Of a DNA stretch of 64,000 bases, positions 36,722 to 48,260 are shown in pieces; positions within the stretch are counted from its first letter, which is position 1, and the number at the start of each line of letters is the position of its first letter. The stretch is taken from the NCBI GenBank assembly GCA_026413225.1, contig CM048591.1:6649001-6713000 (forward strand), read 5' to 3'. Both the position numbers and the translations under genes were made by a program. Source of the DNA: Otis tarda (lineage: Eukaryota; Chordata; Aves; Otidiformes; Otididae). The notes beneath the pieces are model-generated. The model was not told the DNA's origin and did no database searches. It saw nothing but the letters and a program-made list of their open reading frames with translations.

Positions 36722-36726
36722 CTGGG
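36722..36726. repeat. Right target-site duplication CTGGG
   Basis: An exact copy of 35563-35567, directly after the terminal ACGACA of the LTR. Confidence 0.85.
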
Positions 36727-38002
36727 AATAAATAAGATAAACTTAGATGCTTAGTTTTAAAGATAGAATTGAAATAGCTCATATACATTAAAGCTAACAA
36801 GAAGCTTATAAGTTTATGCAATATAGTTTGGTATTACTCTTTAATTTTTTGTCACTTTTCAAAGTCTTAACTTTCCTCATTTGTTGTAAAATCCCACTAT
36901 TTTTGTGTCAAATGTGCTTTCATTCTGTTAATTTGCAAACATATAGTGGGTTTATCTGTAGGTAAAAATCAGAAGTTTAGAGTCAATTATCAATATCTTT
37001 CAAAACAGTCCCTATATTTCTATATGTTTGTATTTATGTACACAAAACTCTCAATCAGTTAAATATAGTCTGATCAAATATTTAATACTCATAATACTCA
37101 ACAATTTTAAATCTTAAATACTCATAAAACTATCCTGAAATCATGAACAAATACACTCAATGGGAAATTTTCTTCTGATCTGAGAAGTGGAAGAACAGGT
37201 CTGAGTTCAGAAAACAAGTTTATGTTGTTATAACTGGACAAAAATTATGATTAAGTCACTGCTGTTTATCCTCAAACTTCAGATGTCTTGGAACGGTATT
37301 AAAAGATTGTCTGACACTTTTACCATTAAAATCTTTCTGTATATGTAACAGTGTGTGTATAATCAAATTTTGTCTTTTCTATTTTCCAATATTTTATGAA
37401 ATGTAACTTCGTTTTACTCAGTATCCTTCATTTCTACTTACAAAAATTTTAACAGGTTTATGATCTCATCTTCTAATCTAGACTGTGTTCAATGTTCAGA
37501 GGGCCTTCAATAATTCCCTTAATATTCTCTGGTCATGACAGGGACTAAGTCCGCTCTTTATACCACAGTTTTTAGGCTACTCAAAGTAATATTACTAAAA
37601 AAAAAAGCCATAAGAGACTAATCAACTTTCCTGCCCACGTTCTTAATCACCCATATAATCCATCTCTATTGACCAGAGATACTGTATCCCAAGATTTGGC
37701 CTTTATTTTTTCTTAGAGAAATGGCATTTTTTCAATGCAAGCCTTTAAAAAAAAGTAGAGAACTACTTAACCAATCTACTTACCTTTATTTCTTCTTCGA
37801 GCTAAAAAAGAAAGGAAATATTGATATAATACATGTTGATTCCTTGTGAATATATATGCTATAATTTAAAACCATTGCACCTTGAGCAAGCTGCTTTTGG
37901 AAAGCTAGAGAGCAATGTGGAAATTTAAGAGCAGCATAGGAGACATGGGGAGAGCTTGCTAGAAAGTAAATGTTGCAGTACAGTAATTAATTTTGATATC
38001 CA

Positions 38003-38140
38003 GGTTTAGAGGGAAAGGCGAAATAAATTCAAAAAAGGGAAATGAAGAAGAAACAGGGAAGAGGAACAAGAGGAAAGGAAAACAAATTAGAAGGTGAAGA
38101 AGGAAAAAGAGCAACATGAAGGAAGAATAAATATAAGATG
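38003..38140 (+). repeat. Purine-rich tract 1
   Basis: The plus strand is almost entirely A and G (GAAGAAGAAACAGGGAAGAG-like) for about 140 bp, with few interruptions. Homopurine tracts of this kind can adopt triplex or other non-B forms. Confidence 0.75.
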
Positions 38141-38750
38141 GAATTAGAAGAGATGTTACTGTTTAACCCTGTAATAAACTATTACAATTGCTAATAGCAG
38201 GCCACGGGTTTTGTTACGAGTTTACAAGGCCTCCAGTCTATGGCTTGCCAAGATTTCATTGGCTGAATTTTTCTTGACTTCCTGCATCTTTGTTTCACAT
38301 AATTTAGCTGTAAGTGCAATTTTTCTAAGTAGAAGGTGACCATGACTGGTTTGTTTTACTTTTGTTTATCTTTCTTTGGTACAATCACATCTGTATATAG
38401 ATGGCAAGATTAAGTGGTTATTCTGCATAGAAGGAGAACTTTAACACAATGACGCAGAGTAGGGAAGTACAGACCTGGTATAGACCAATCAAAAAAAAGG
38501 TGCAAAAGTGTATTCAGAAACATGCAAAAATAACCCCAAGTGGATCCTAGAGAGATGAGGAAGAAACCATTAACATCAGAACTATATTCTTTCTGGCTGA
38601 GAACTCCAGATGCTGACAACTTATCATAATCCCCTGCCACCACCAACGGAAAGAAACTGTCAACCTTGGGACACAGAGGAGTAACAGAAGGGCGAACATA
38701 TTGTCAGGGTGAAGGTTACAAACTAAATGTGTGTATTACAGTTTTAATCC

Positions 38751-38770
38751 TATTATTATTATTATTATTT
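38751..38770. repeat. (TAT)n microsatellite
   Basis: Six perfect trinucleotide units. Confidence 0.9.
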
Positions 38771-38910
38771 CTTTTCTGTAATAACACAATGTTGACTAAC
38801 AATGATTCTTGGATTAGTCTGTTAAAATTTCAACTATACTAACAATAAATTTGTATCTTCTTATATAAGATGTGTTTCTCCTTTACCCATAAAGTAAGAT
38901 TTTGATTTTA

Positions 38911-39018
38911 ACAAGGGAATGGATAAAAAGGGAAAGGAGAAAATAAGGGGAAAGGGAAAACACAACTGGAAAAAGAAATCAGAAGGGGAAAGAGAAAGGG
39001 AATGAGAAAGGGAAGCAG
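38911..39018 (+). repeat. Purine-rich tract 2
   Basis: The plus strand is dominated by GGGAAAGG- and GAGAAAGGG-type motifs for about 108 bp. It lies 770 bp from tract 1 in the same strand orientation. Confidence 0.75.
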
Positions 39019-39567
39019 GTTACAACATTTATTGCTAAGTAAATCAAACTCATTTTTATCAGAGTGAGGAAGAAAAGAAAAGAGACAAAAAACATTAGCT
39101 GCAAATTGTTTTAAATATACAACTACTTGCTTCGGATAGAGCTTCAAGGAAGTGTTCAGCTTTATCTGTCTGCATTATGTCCTAGCACAATGGATAGCTT
39201 TGGAAAGGCTTGAAAGACCTTTCCTTAATTTTTCCAACCAACTCTAGTGGCCTGGTCTTAGGAATATTACCTACGCAGCAGAGAAATGAAAATTACACTC
39301 TCCTTTTTTTTTTTTTTTTATTATTTGTTTGCACAGCAGAGAATTGTGTGTTGGAATTTGTGGCTGATACAGAAAGAATTATAAATGACCTGTATTAGTG
39401 GGCTGTTCTTTCAGACCCCCAAAGGCACTTGGCATTGAGCTGCAAATACACAAAAGCCTCTATAAGATGACTCCTGCTGTTTCACACCACTGGGCTCTGT
39501 AGGCAGCAACATTGCAATGCAAAGACAGATAAAGCAAAATAAAGAAGGAAGAACATTTCATTTGGTG

Positions 39568-39620
39568 CAAATTGACTTTGGTGGAGCTGTGTCAGTTTAC
39601 ACTGATGGGAGATCTGTTCC
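39568..39620 (+). repeat. Possible ancient amniote interspersed repeat
   Basis: 'TTGACTTTGGTGGAGCTGTG' followed by 'TCAGTTTACACTGATGGGAG' and 'ATCTG' resembles an old amniote repeat block (TGACTTCAGTGGAGTT...ATTTACACCAGCTGAGGATC) that I recall from reptile and bird genomes. Recall-based, short, and without clear boundaries. Confidence 0.4.
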
Positions 39621-42600
39621 AAGAAGTCCACAGAGCTGACCTTACCTTCTCTAGGCAAACATTGCACTGACTTTACTGAGAATCTGTTTCCAGTCTTCTG
39701 CATTTTATTTCAAGTTCACAATACTTGGAGGGTGATGGTTTGTGGTTTGGGGTTTTTTTTCTTATCCCTAGCTTCTTTTTTTCTTTTTTTCTTTTTTTTT
39801 TTGTATTTTTAAGCTCCAGTGGTTGGAGTAAAGTGATTACAGAAAAAACCCACCCGTTTTATTTATTGACGTAAGCCTCATAGTACAGAGAAGTGTTCTG
39901 TGATCATAATGAGCAAGTTATTACTTAAATACCCCAAATCATGCGGAAAAAAAAATCCACATCCTTAAATATATACTTAAGTAATAAAGAAAGAAAGATG
40001 AAGGGAGGAAAGATCAGAGACTTTTTAAGGGACAGAGCTATATTTTATAGGAGATTTATCAAGTGATTACCAAAATTTAATGGTAGGAATGTCAGATACT
40101 CCACAGTGTTACAGTGTCATTCATTTCAGCAGATTTATAGAGATAATGTGGAAGACACAAAAAGTAAAGCTGTATCAAGATATTTTATTCTGAGAAGATG
40201 AATTGCAGCAGAATCACACCTCTGCTTTGGCAGTGACTGGCATTATGTGTATGTTCACATGCATGTGTATAGATGTTGTATGCATGATTCCTGAGTGTGA
40301 CTGTCATCCATAAGACTAGCTTTTCATTCATATTAGAGTATCAAAAATTCCTGAGGGGTGATTCTTGCTGGCTTCAGTTCTTATCTTCCTCTCAAACCTG
40401 CACTCGTTTGAATTTTAAATAAAAAAAAGTGAAGAAAGGGGTAGCTAATATGTATATGTGGGGGAAACTGAAGCACACCTTTCTCTTTCATGCTGTAGCA
40501 GAAGCAAAGACAGTACCATGCTTACTCACCTTGTTAAATTTTTAACTCCAAAAGAACATACACTATCTCATCATGAGAATGGAGTAGCAACTATTTTGTT
40601 TGGATTTCAGTAAGCAGCTTTCTAGAATGATTCAATGGAGGGAAAATAAAGGAAAAATTAAAGATTAAAAAGGAAAAAAATCCAATTCTCATCTACTTGA
40701 ATTTTAAGAAAATAAGACTAATACAACATTTATCAATTTAATATCAGAACTTAACAGTGAATTAAATAAAAGCTGTATCAGAGTCTAGGCTAGAATTAAT
40801 GTATATTTGAATAGCTGAACTAAAGAGCATCCATTTGCTGATTTCTGTCAGCCAGGAATTCTATCATGCATGATATATTTTTTTTTTCCCCTGAATATTT
40901 TCAAATTCAGGCATTTTCCAGTACTCATTCCTGAGGGCTGTAACTCTCATAAGATGGAATTCTCTCCACCTAGCAGCCAATGTGCAGTTGTTTCAGAATT
41001 TCTGGGGCCCATTACCCGGTCTCTCACTCTGGCTTATTTTTTGGAACTAAACTTAGTTGTATCTCAATTTAACTGTGCATAAAATAGTTGTAAATGTGTT
41101 TATTTCTCACAGGGTTTGGAGAAGTTATTTCTTATATTTTCTCTCTCATTCACTTTTATTATTCTTTCACTCTTACTTTATGTTTCCCTATCTGGCTTAT
41201 AACCAGCTATTAGAGCAAAATCTATCATCTATCGAAGCCAACAGTAAATGTCCCTGACTTTGTTATTTTATATATATATATAATTGTAATTTCTTTGGAA
41301 AAGACACTGTGCTTTCAATAAGATTCTGATCTATGCTTCCCACTTCATCTAAAAGTTAGAAGGCCCTTAGCCAGTCAGCTTGGTTTCTTCTGTGGCTAGA
41401 AAAACTTCTGGAGGAGGGCTCATCTTCTGAAAAGAAAGATATCCAAGTAATGTGGAAAGAATTTCCCTCAGGAGATACTTATTTTTCTCCATTGACTACA
41501 GAGGGAATCTAGGCAACTAGCTTTGATAAGATGCCTGTTTTTCAGAGTGATAAACTTAGTTGAAAAGAATGGGAAGAATTCATCTCACTTAGGTTAAGAC
41601 ATCTAAGTTAGACGTTTCAGTATGAACTAGTCATTCTACACTCCTTTTATAAGCAAAGGAGAGATATAAGCAGTTTTGCTTATTCCTCAGGGCTGTTCGT
41701 TTCATCTTGAAATGGTTTGTTAAAATAGGTCAAATAACTTCAGACTTCCCAAACTGAGACAGATGAATGTGACCTATATGCTCAAAAGTACTCAGCACAA
41801 AAAGACTTTGATTTTACTTATATCCTATACCATCAGTATAATGAAAATTATAAATAATCACTCTACTATTTGGTGGGAGTTTTTAGAAAAGCAAAAGAAA
41901 TTATAACCTTGAATTATTCTCATTACCTTGTTCATACAACAATGTTTCATTTTCCTCTACTTCTTCATTTTACTTCCATCCTTAGATATTACTTGTTTAG
42001 AGATTCTTAGTTCTTTTTCCTTCCACCATATCTTCTTCCAACAGAACAAGCCTTGAAGTGACCATGGATATGGTGAAGAAGGAAAACTTAGTTTCATACC
42101 TGTCCTTTTTTGTCTGTTTCCCAATACCTAAATAAGCAAGTTGTTATAATCTGGCATAAATATCTAGCTAGGCAGGGAGATGTGTGTTCAGACAGAAAAC
42201 CAAGGTGATTATTTGTATTCATAGAACAAAATATGGAACCTGTGCTAACACTCTAATTAGCTGAGAATTTAAGAGACTTACTTGTAAAGAAGCTATTTTC
42301 TATTATTCCTCCAACTGCTCATGTTAATCAGCATGGTTTTATTCTGTTTGATTCTATGTTTTGAAAGTGGGTTTTTTTTTTTCAATATGGAAGGGTAAAA
42401 TGCTGAACTTAGAAAGAACTTTCTTTTTGTGTCCCAAACAGAAGAAGCTGAGTGCTCTTTTCAGATCTCTTTGGCAACTGTCAAGGCACTTTGGTCTCAA
42501 ACTCTTGTCTAACCAGGATGGCTTCATCTCTGATTTTATACTGTTATGCTTACAGAGCTCAAGACATATCTATACTAGTTCAGACCAATTCTATGGAGAG

Positions 42601-45203
42601 TTATGAAAATTAGGACCAAAGCCTTGACATTAACCTTGGATTAATTGGTTTGGATGCAGGAATGATGGATTGCTTGCCATAACTCACTATTGCTTCAGAA
42701 GACTACTTTATTTCACACTCGGTGGAGTTAATTTAACATATTACATATCATTCATTGTTGTTACTATTTGAAGGCACAAAATGTTGTTAAGAATGTTTGT
42801 CTGGCATCCATTAAGGAACTCAAACTTGGACAAATTTGGACTCAAACTTTACTTTGGTATGGCAACTGCTTCCTACCCTAATCTTCTGCAGTCTAGTAAC
42901 TTGCAATTTTCACCTAGAGAGTTGTTTTTTGTCAAACCTTGGAATAGTCAAGAGATGTATTCAGTTCTGCAAAGTAAGTGCATTCTTGATTGTTATTAGT
43001 CTTGATAACTATTACTGAAAGTATCTTTGGCTTACCATCCACTGAAGCAGCTTATCACAGTTGGTGTTGAAAAAACAGGAGACTAGATTTAGCCCCGATG
43101 GGCCCTTTGCATAAAAAGACATTAAAGAAAACTTTGAGTTGAGTATAAAAGAGTTCATGACCATCCAACATGTACATACACACCTGCAGCTCTTTTGAGA
43201 TAAAACAAGAGTCTTTGTGAACGGCAGTGTAAAATTCCATAAAGAAATCTAGCATGTATATTCAGGCATTACATATCCAGCATATATTGTAGAATGGATA
43301 CAGGAAATTAGAGTGGGCTATCAGCTGCTTTTGCCTGTTTTTTTTTAAAGCAGCTCCAGAACAGGTAGTATACTGGATAACTACGTTTATAAGCTTCAGA
43401 TCACGGATAACTTACCACCTATCCTCAAGATACGTTTCCCTTTTAATATTATTTCTGTATGTTGCAATACCCAAGTGTTACTTCAGCATTACTACTTCTA
43501 CTTCTGAAGGATTGAAACTGTCATTCCTGATGAGATGGAGTTATGATGGTTCATGCTATGTAATCCTTTTCATAAAGTCATTGTTATGGCACTATAATGT
43601 TCTCTTATTTTAGTGGTTATTCAGATTGATTCTGAAGGGGAGGTTATGAACTTATCCCAGGTTGTCTGCCGAAAGTCTGTATAATATTGTCAAAGTGTGA
43701 TACAGTAACATAGTTAATGTGAAATTTTTGTTTCTTTGTTTGTCTGCTTCTGATTTTTCAGTTGTAGGAATTTATGTTGTTCTTTTTATGTCCTTAAGGA
43801 AGGGGTAAAATGAAACAATGTATTGGTTAGGAGAAAAAAAAGATTAAGAATTTACTTTGTTGTTTGTTCATCAGCCATACTACCTATATTTTCTGCTGAA
43901 TGATTTTTACTTCGACAGTGTAATGAATATATCCTTCTCAGTTCTGTCTTTTGGGAAAAAAGACCTTTCCTGTCTCCAAATGAAAAATGTCAGGAAGTTA
44001 ACTTATTGTTTCCCCACATTAATGGCCTTGGCATTAGGATGTATAGGATTTCTTCCTTCTTTTATTTTTTTCTTTTTTTTTTTTTTGTTTTAATGTGTGC
44101 CCTCTGGATCAATGAATTTTTTAACTAAGCTGTGTATAGTCTATTTAGCAAATCCATTCTATGTTTAATATTCTGTATGTTCTAGCATCTATGGGTCACC
44201 ATTGAGAAAAGCAGCAGCCAGCACTTGGATTTTCCATTAATTATGTTAATTTAGCAATCTGCAAGTAGAATTCTGACCTCAGTTGCACAGGATGTGGATC
44301 AAAAATTCTGTTGGCTCTTTTGGAGCAACACTCTGCTTATATCAGTATAATAGAACCGAAAACTGGGATATCCCTTTGAAAAAAAAAAAAATCACAAATC
44401 CATAATTTTTCTTTTCCTTATGCTTATTTTTTGTTTCATGTTATGTTCATTCATGAGGTAACTTGGCTTAATTTCAACATGAAAAAATATTATTGAAAGT
44501 AAGCCTCACAAGAGTGATAGCTTGCAGAGACAGTCACCTCGAGGTCACGTGTTGAAATCCAGCCCTGATCAGTAGCAATGAAGTCTTTCTGACAGATATA
44601 AAAACTCTTCAATGGACTTCAATATATGCAAAAGATATAAGTTCCTCTGGAGAAGTGTCGAGGAGTCTGAACTTGCCCTTCACTGAAGTAAATTGCTGAA
44701 GCAGAATCAATAGTTATGGCTGCATTTCACAGGTAAGAATGAGAAAGAAGCTTTGTATTTTGTGGATAAACCAAATCACTCATTGCTCTGAATGGTGAGT
44801 ACAGCACTTTTTGTCATCACTAACCATACTTAAAATAGCATCTTATAGTCAGTAAGGAATTCTCTGTACACTCTCATTTGTTTCAAGCAGCTGCTGGTAT
44901 CTGTTTTCTTATGGACATACTGCTTATAAATGCTTGTTTGGTTGTCAGGGGTTTTTTTGTTTGTTTTTGGTTTTTTTTTTTAATATATGAGAGGCTAAAA
45001 AAAAGACTGTTCCAGGAGAATGAGAAATAAGTAAAGTTGAAGATCAGTAAATGTTACATTTTTCATAATTTTCTACTTTTTTTTTCCTACCAGTTGCTCC
45101 ATTTCCCCTCTTTTTAAGCAGATATTCAATGTTATATTGAAAGAAGAGGTAAGAATAAATTATCCGGACATTGGCATATTTCTGTTTGAGATTTGGTAAA
45201 CTT

Positions 45204-45223
45204 AAACAAAACAAAACAAAACA
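45204..45223. repeat. (AAAAC)n microsatellite
   Basis: About four units of AAAAC. Confidence 0.85.
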
Positions 45224-46179
45224 TTATTCTTCCAAAGAAAACACACACAAAATAAAGAAAAGAAATAAAAAACCACAAGTGATAAAACTTATAATAGAGA
45301 AAAAGAATAGTAAGGAGCTATGAAAATACCTTTAAGTGTGTGGATAAAAACCCCCAACTATTTAAAAGTCACCCTCTCTGAATATAACATATTTGCACTC
45401 TTTGTAGCTCTTTGCCTAACCTTCAACTCTGCTACTTCTCTTTCATTCCTGACAAAAACATTTGTCTTCTAGAGTCACCTTCCCCCTATATGTAGTGATT
45501 TCACCAATAAAACAGTAAGTCTACATGTAAATATGTTATTTATATGCCTTTAAGAGCATTAGGTATACGCACTACCTCATAACTGTGGGTTAGAATTTAC
45601 AGTGGGGGAAAAAAAAGGAACATCTCCATTTCAAGGTGGTTTTTTTTGTTGTTGTTTTTTTTTTGTTTGTTTGTGGTTTTTTTTAGAAATAAACAAACAA
45701 AACCAATGCTAGAAAGACTAGCAATCCAGATATCTTACTTGTGATGATTCTTAGGAATGGAAGTATTTTTCTACATTTACTTTGGTTATGTATAAATCTC
45801 TGGTGTCATGTCAACACAAATTCTAATAAATTAAACACTTACATGGAATATTTATGGACACTAGAGGCCAATTGACTCTACAACTAAATTGTAATACTGG
45901 TTCCCTGCACACTTTTGAACCGTCTGACTAGAGATATCCCAATTTACAGATACATTTTGGGCTTAGCACAAGCCAGGGACCAATTTCCACATATCCACCT
46001 TCTTTTGAAGGTGAAAAGCATTTAATAATATGGATATAGCCTTTTCCTTGCCAGTTGGCCTCAGTGATAGAAAACAGTGCTGGGCACATTTAAACTGACA
46101 ATTTCTGTGTTTATTTTCAGCTCCATCTGCCTAAAGATACATAAACATTTATTTTCTGCCATTGCTAACAAATTAAAGA

Positions 46180-46440
46180 ATAATGGAGTAGTTTAGACTG
46201 GAAGAGATGACTAGAGATCATCTTGCCCCATCTCTCACTCAGAGAAGGGTTAGCTTCAGCTGCTAAGAACCTTGTTTGGTCAACCTGAGTATCTCCAGGG
46301 ATGGAGTTCCTGTAAGTCCTCTGGGAACCTGTTCCAGCGTTGGACCACCCTCATGGCAGAAAGATTTTGCCCATATCTAATCAGAATTTCCATTCCATTA
46401 TTGCTCTGAGAACATATATCCATACTGTGACTCTACCAGT
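46180..46440 (-). mobile_element. Old CR1 LINE 3' fragment, minus strand
   Basis: Ordered, diverged similarity to reversed CR1. It starts with a decayed 3' end ('GACTGGAAGAGATGACTAGA' then 'GATCATCTTGCCCCATCTCT'). It continues with 'CTCCAGGGATGGAGTTCCTG', 'GGAACCTGTTCCAGCGTTGG' and 'ACCACCCTCATGGCAGAAAG', which encode, on the minus strand, the decayed ORF2 C-terminus. The octamer tail is gone. Weaker CR1-like sequence may continue to about 46640 ('GGACCAGCTCTGAGCACACT'). Confidence 0.85.
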
Positions 46441-47849
46441 GATGAAATTTGTACCTGTGCCAATCTTGTGTTTGTGCTTCACAAACCATAGACAGTTAAC
46501 TGTTGGGCACCTAAGCAACCGAATTGCAAGAGATGAACTCTAGAGAGTGCTCTGTTGAGCACCTTCTGCCCCAATTCCCATAGAGGGGACCAGCTCTGAG
46601 CACACTAGTTGTGGTCTCAGCTTTCTACAGCAAGAATCCAAGTACTAATACAAAGAATGTTCATATCACTAGCTTACGAAATCCTTAAGGTAAATGCACG
46701 TTCTATTTTCCCCTTGGTATTTACAGGAGAATATTGGGCATTTCCAGGGGATTATTCAGAACTCAGATGGGCAAGAGTGAGCTGAAAACCAACCCTGGTA
46801 CTGCACTGTTCTTCAAATGGTGCTTCTACATCAGCTGTCAACTTAACTTTCCTTGTTGACAGCTGTAGGTATGGACATCATGGTGACTTCTGGTATTAGC
46901 AAAGTAGTGGGACTGTAGTCATTTTAGTATCCTTGGTAATCTTTTGCCCTCAGTAACTATTTTGCTTATGCTTTGAGTTAGTATTAAGCTTCTTTCTTTA
47001 ACAAATGTGTTTGTTTTGTTCTTAAATCTCTTTGAAAGTAAGTTATTTGCTGATGTTTCTGAATATATGTATACTGAAAACCACTGAATAATGTAATGAG
47101 ATAAAAGAAAGCAAATAGGGCATTTGTAAGTCTTTGCCAATACAGTGAAAGGAAAATAGAGCGTAGAGAGCATAATCTGCTAAACATGACAAGGAAAAAA
47201 CCAAGCAATTAGAGTGAAGACTTATATATTCTGTAATGTGTGTGCATCCATATGGAGACAAAGTATGTATGTAAGTATCTGCACATACAGCAATAAACAT
47301 ATATACAAATGCAAACATATATGAATGCACACACAATGAATTTCTAATTAAGATGAGAACAACATTCAAGCCTAGACTCAAAAGTTATCAGAGGCCTTGC
47401 AGAGATTCCCCCTGGAGTTTCTGAGAGCTCGGTTTAGTAGCCAGTAATTTCCAATTTCTTAGATAATGTGTAGGACCATGCTGCTGATTAGCCCTTAAAC
47501 CACACTCTCCCTGGAAAAGTAAAGTATTTAATTTTTTAATGGTTAAAAACATGTCTCTGCTTTTCTCTTTTTCACCTTCAGAAGTTCTTGGTTAATTGCA
47601 ATCTGGCCTCAGTATTTATTTTTGGGTGCTGAGGATAAGCAAGGGTAGTCCTGTTGAACGAGAATGCAAAGGTGTCTCATATTTGGGGAACTGGTTTCTC
47701 TACTGGAGAAACAATACATCATTTTAATTTCTGCATTTTTAAAGTGATGCCTGGGGTTTTTAATCTTGAGTCTCCCTGTGACATTAATCGGAGTCATGTT
47801 GCTGAAATGAGCACGTGATACCTTGATAATTGAAAGAGACCATGTATGA
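46441..47849. other. Unique non-coding DNA
   Basis: There is no gene. The frame at 47043-47381 on the minus strand (112 codons) is rich in Tyr, Ile and His from ATATAC- and ACATAC-type sequence. It overlaps two other frames and has no recognisable domain. Confidence 0.5.
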
Positions 47850-48260
47850 TAGAATCATAGGCATTAGAGAGGTAAAATACCTGTTTCACTAGGAGATCCT
47901 GTCTGTTTTTCTTCTAACTCAGGAAATGAAGAGATTTACAGATCATTTGTTAATGTATCGTTCAGCCCATCTATAAATAGGTTGGAATAGTTGCCTTCAC
48001 TTCATTCACTGGAAGATTGTTGCACAAGATAAATAGACTTTATCAAGTGGAAATGTTCCCTTCCCTAATCTCATCCTATCACTGGTTATTCTTTTTGTGA
48101 CCCGTGAGTAATCCTTCTCACTCCACATATTTTACACCATTTTGGATATTTTCAGAACATTACCCTGCTTTCCCCTAGGCCCTGTTTAGTTGATTTATAC
48201 AGATTTGGTTATTTTAATCTACTGACTTCATAAGTCAAGCCTTAAAGTCCCCACAGGGAT
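47850..48260 (-). mobile_element. Old CR1-type LINE fragment, minus strand
   Basis: A decayed 3' end ('GATAGAATCATAGGCATTAG' then 'GAGATCCTGTC') is followed by sequence that fits the reversed ORF2 C-terminal part of an old CR1 ('GAAGATTGTTGCACAAGATA', 'TTCCCTTCCCTAATCTCATC', 'TTTCAGAACATTACCCTGCT'). The match is by order and short blocks only, so confidence is moderate and the limits are approximate. Confidence 0.55.

Larger units (their letters stand above)
36727..46179. other. Long unique AT-rich stretch, no gene seen
   Basis: About 9.5 kb with no gene I can support. Frames reach only about 80 codons and have no domain. It contains the purine-rich tracts at 38003-38140 and 38911-39018, the ATT array at 38751-38770, a possible old amniote repeat at 39568-39620, a T-rich tract at about 39745-39810, an AT dinucleotide run near 41270, the AAAAC array at 45204-45223 and a T/G-rich tract at about 45638-45685. 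Confidence 0.55.

Noticed and set aside
47043-47381. 112-codon minus-strand frame rich in Tyr, Ile and His
   Set aside because: It derives from ATATAC/ACATAC-type low-complexity DNA, overlaps two other frames and matches no family.
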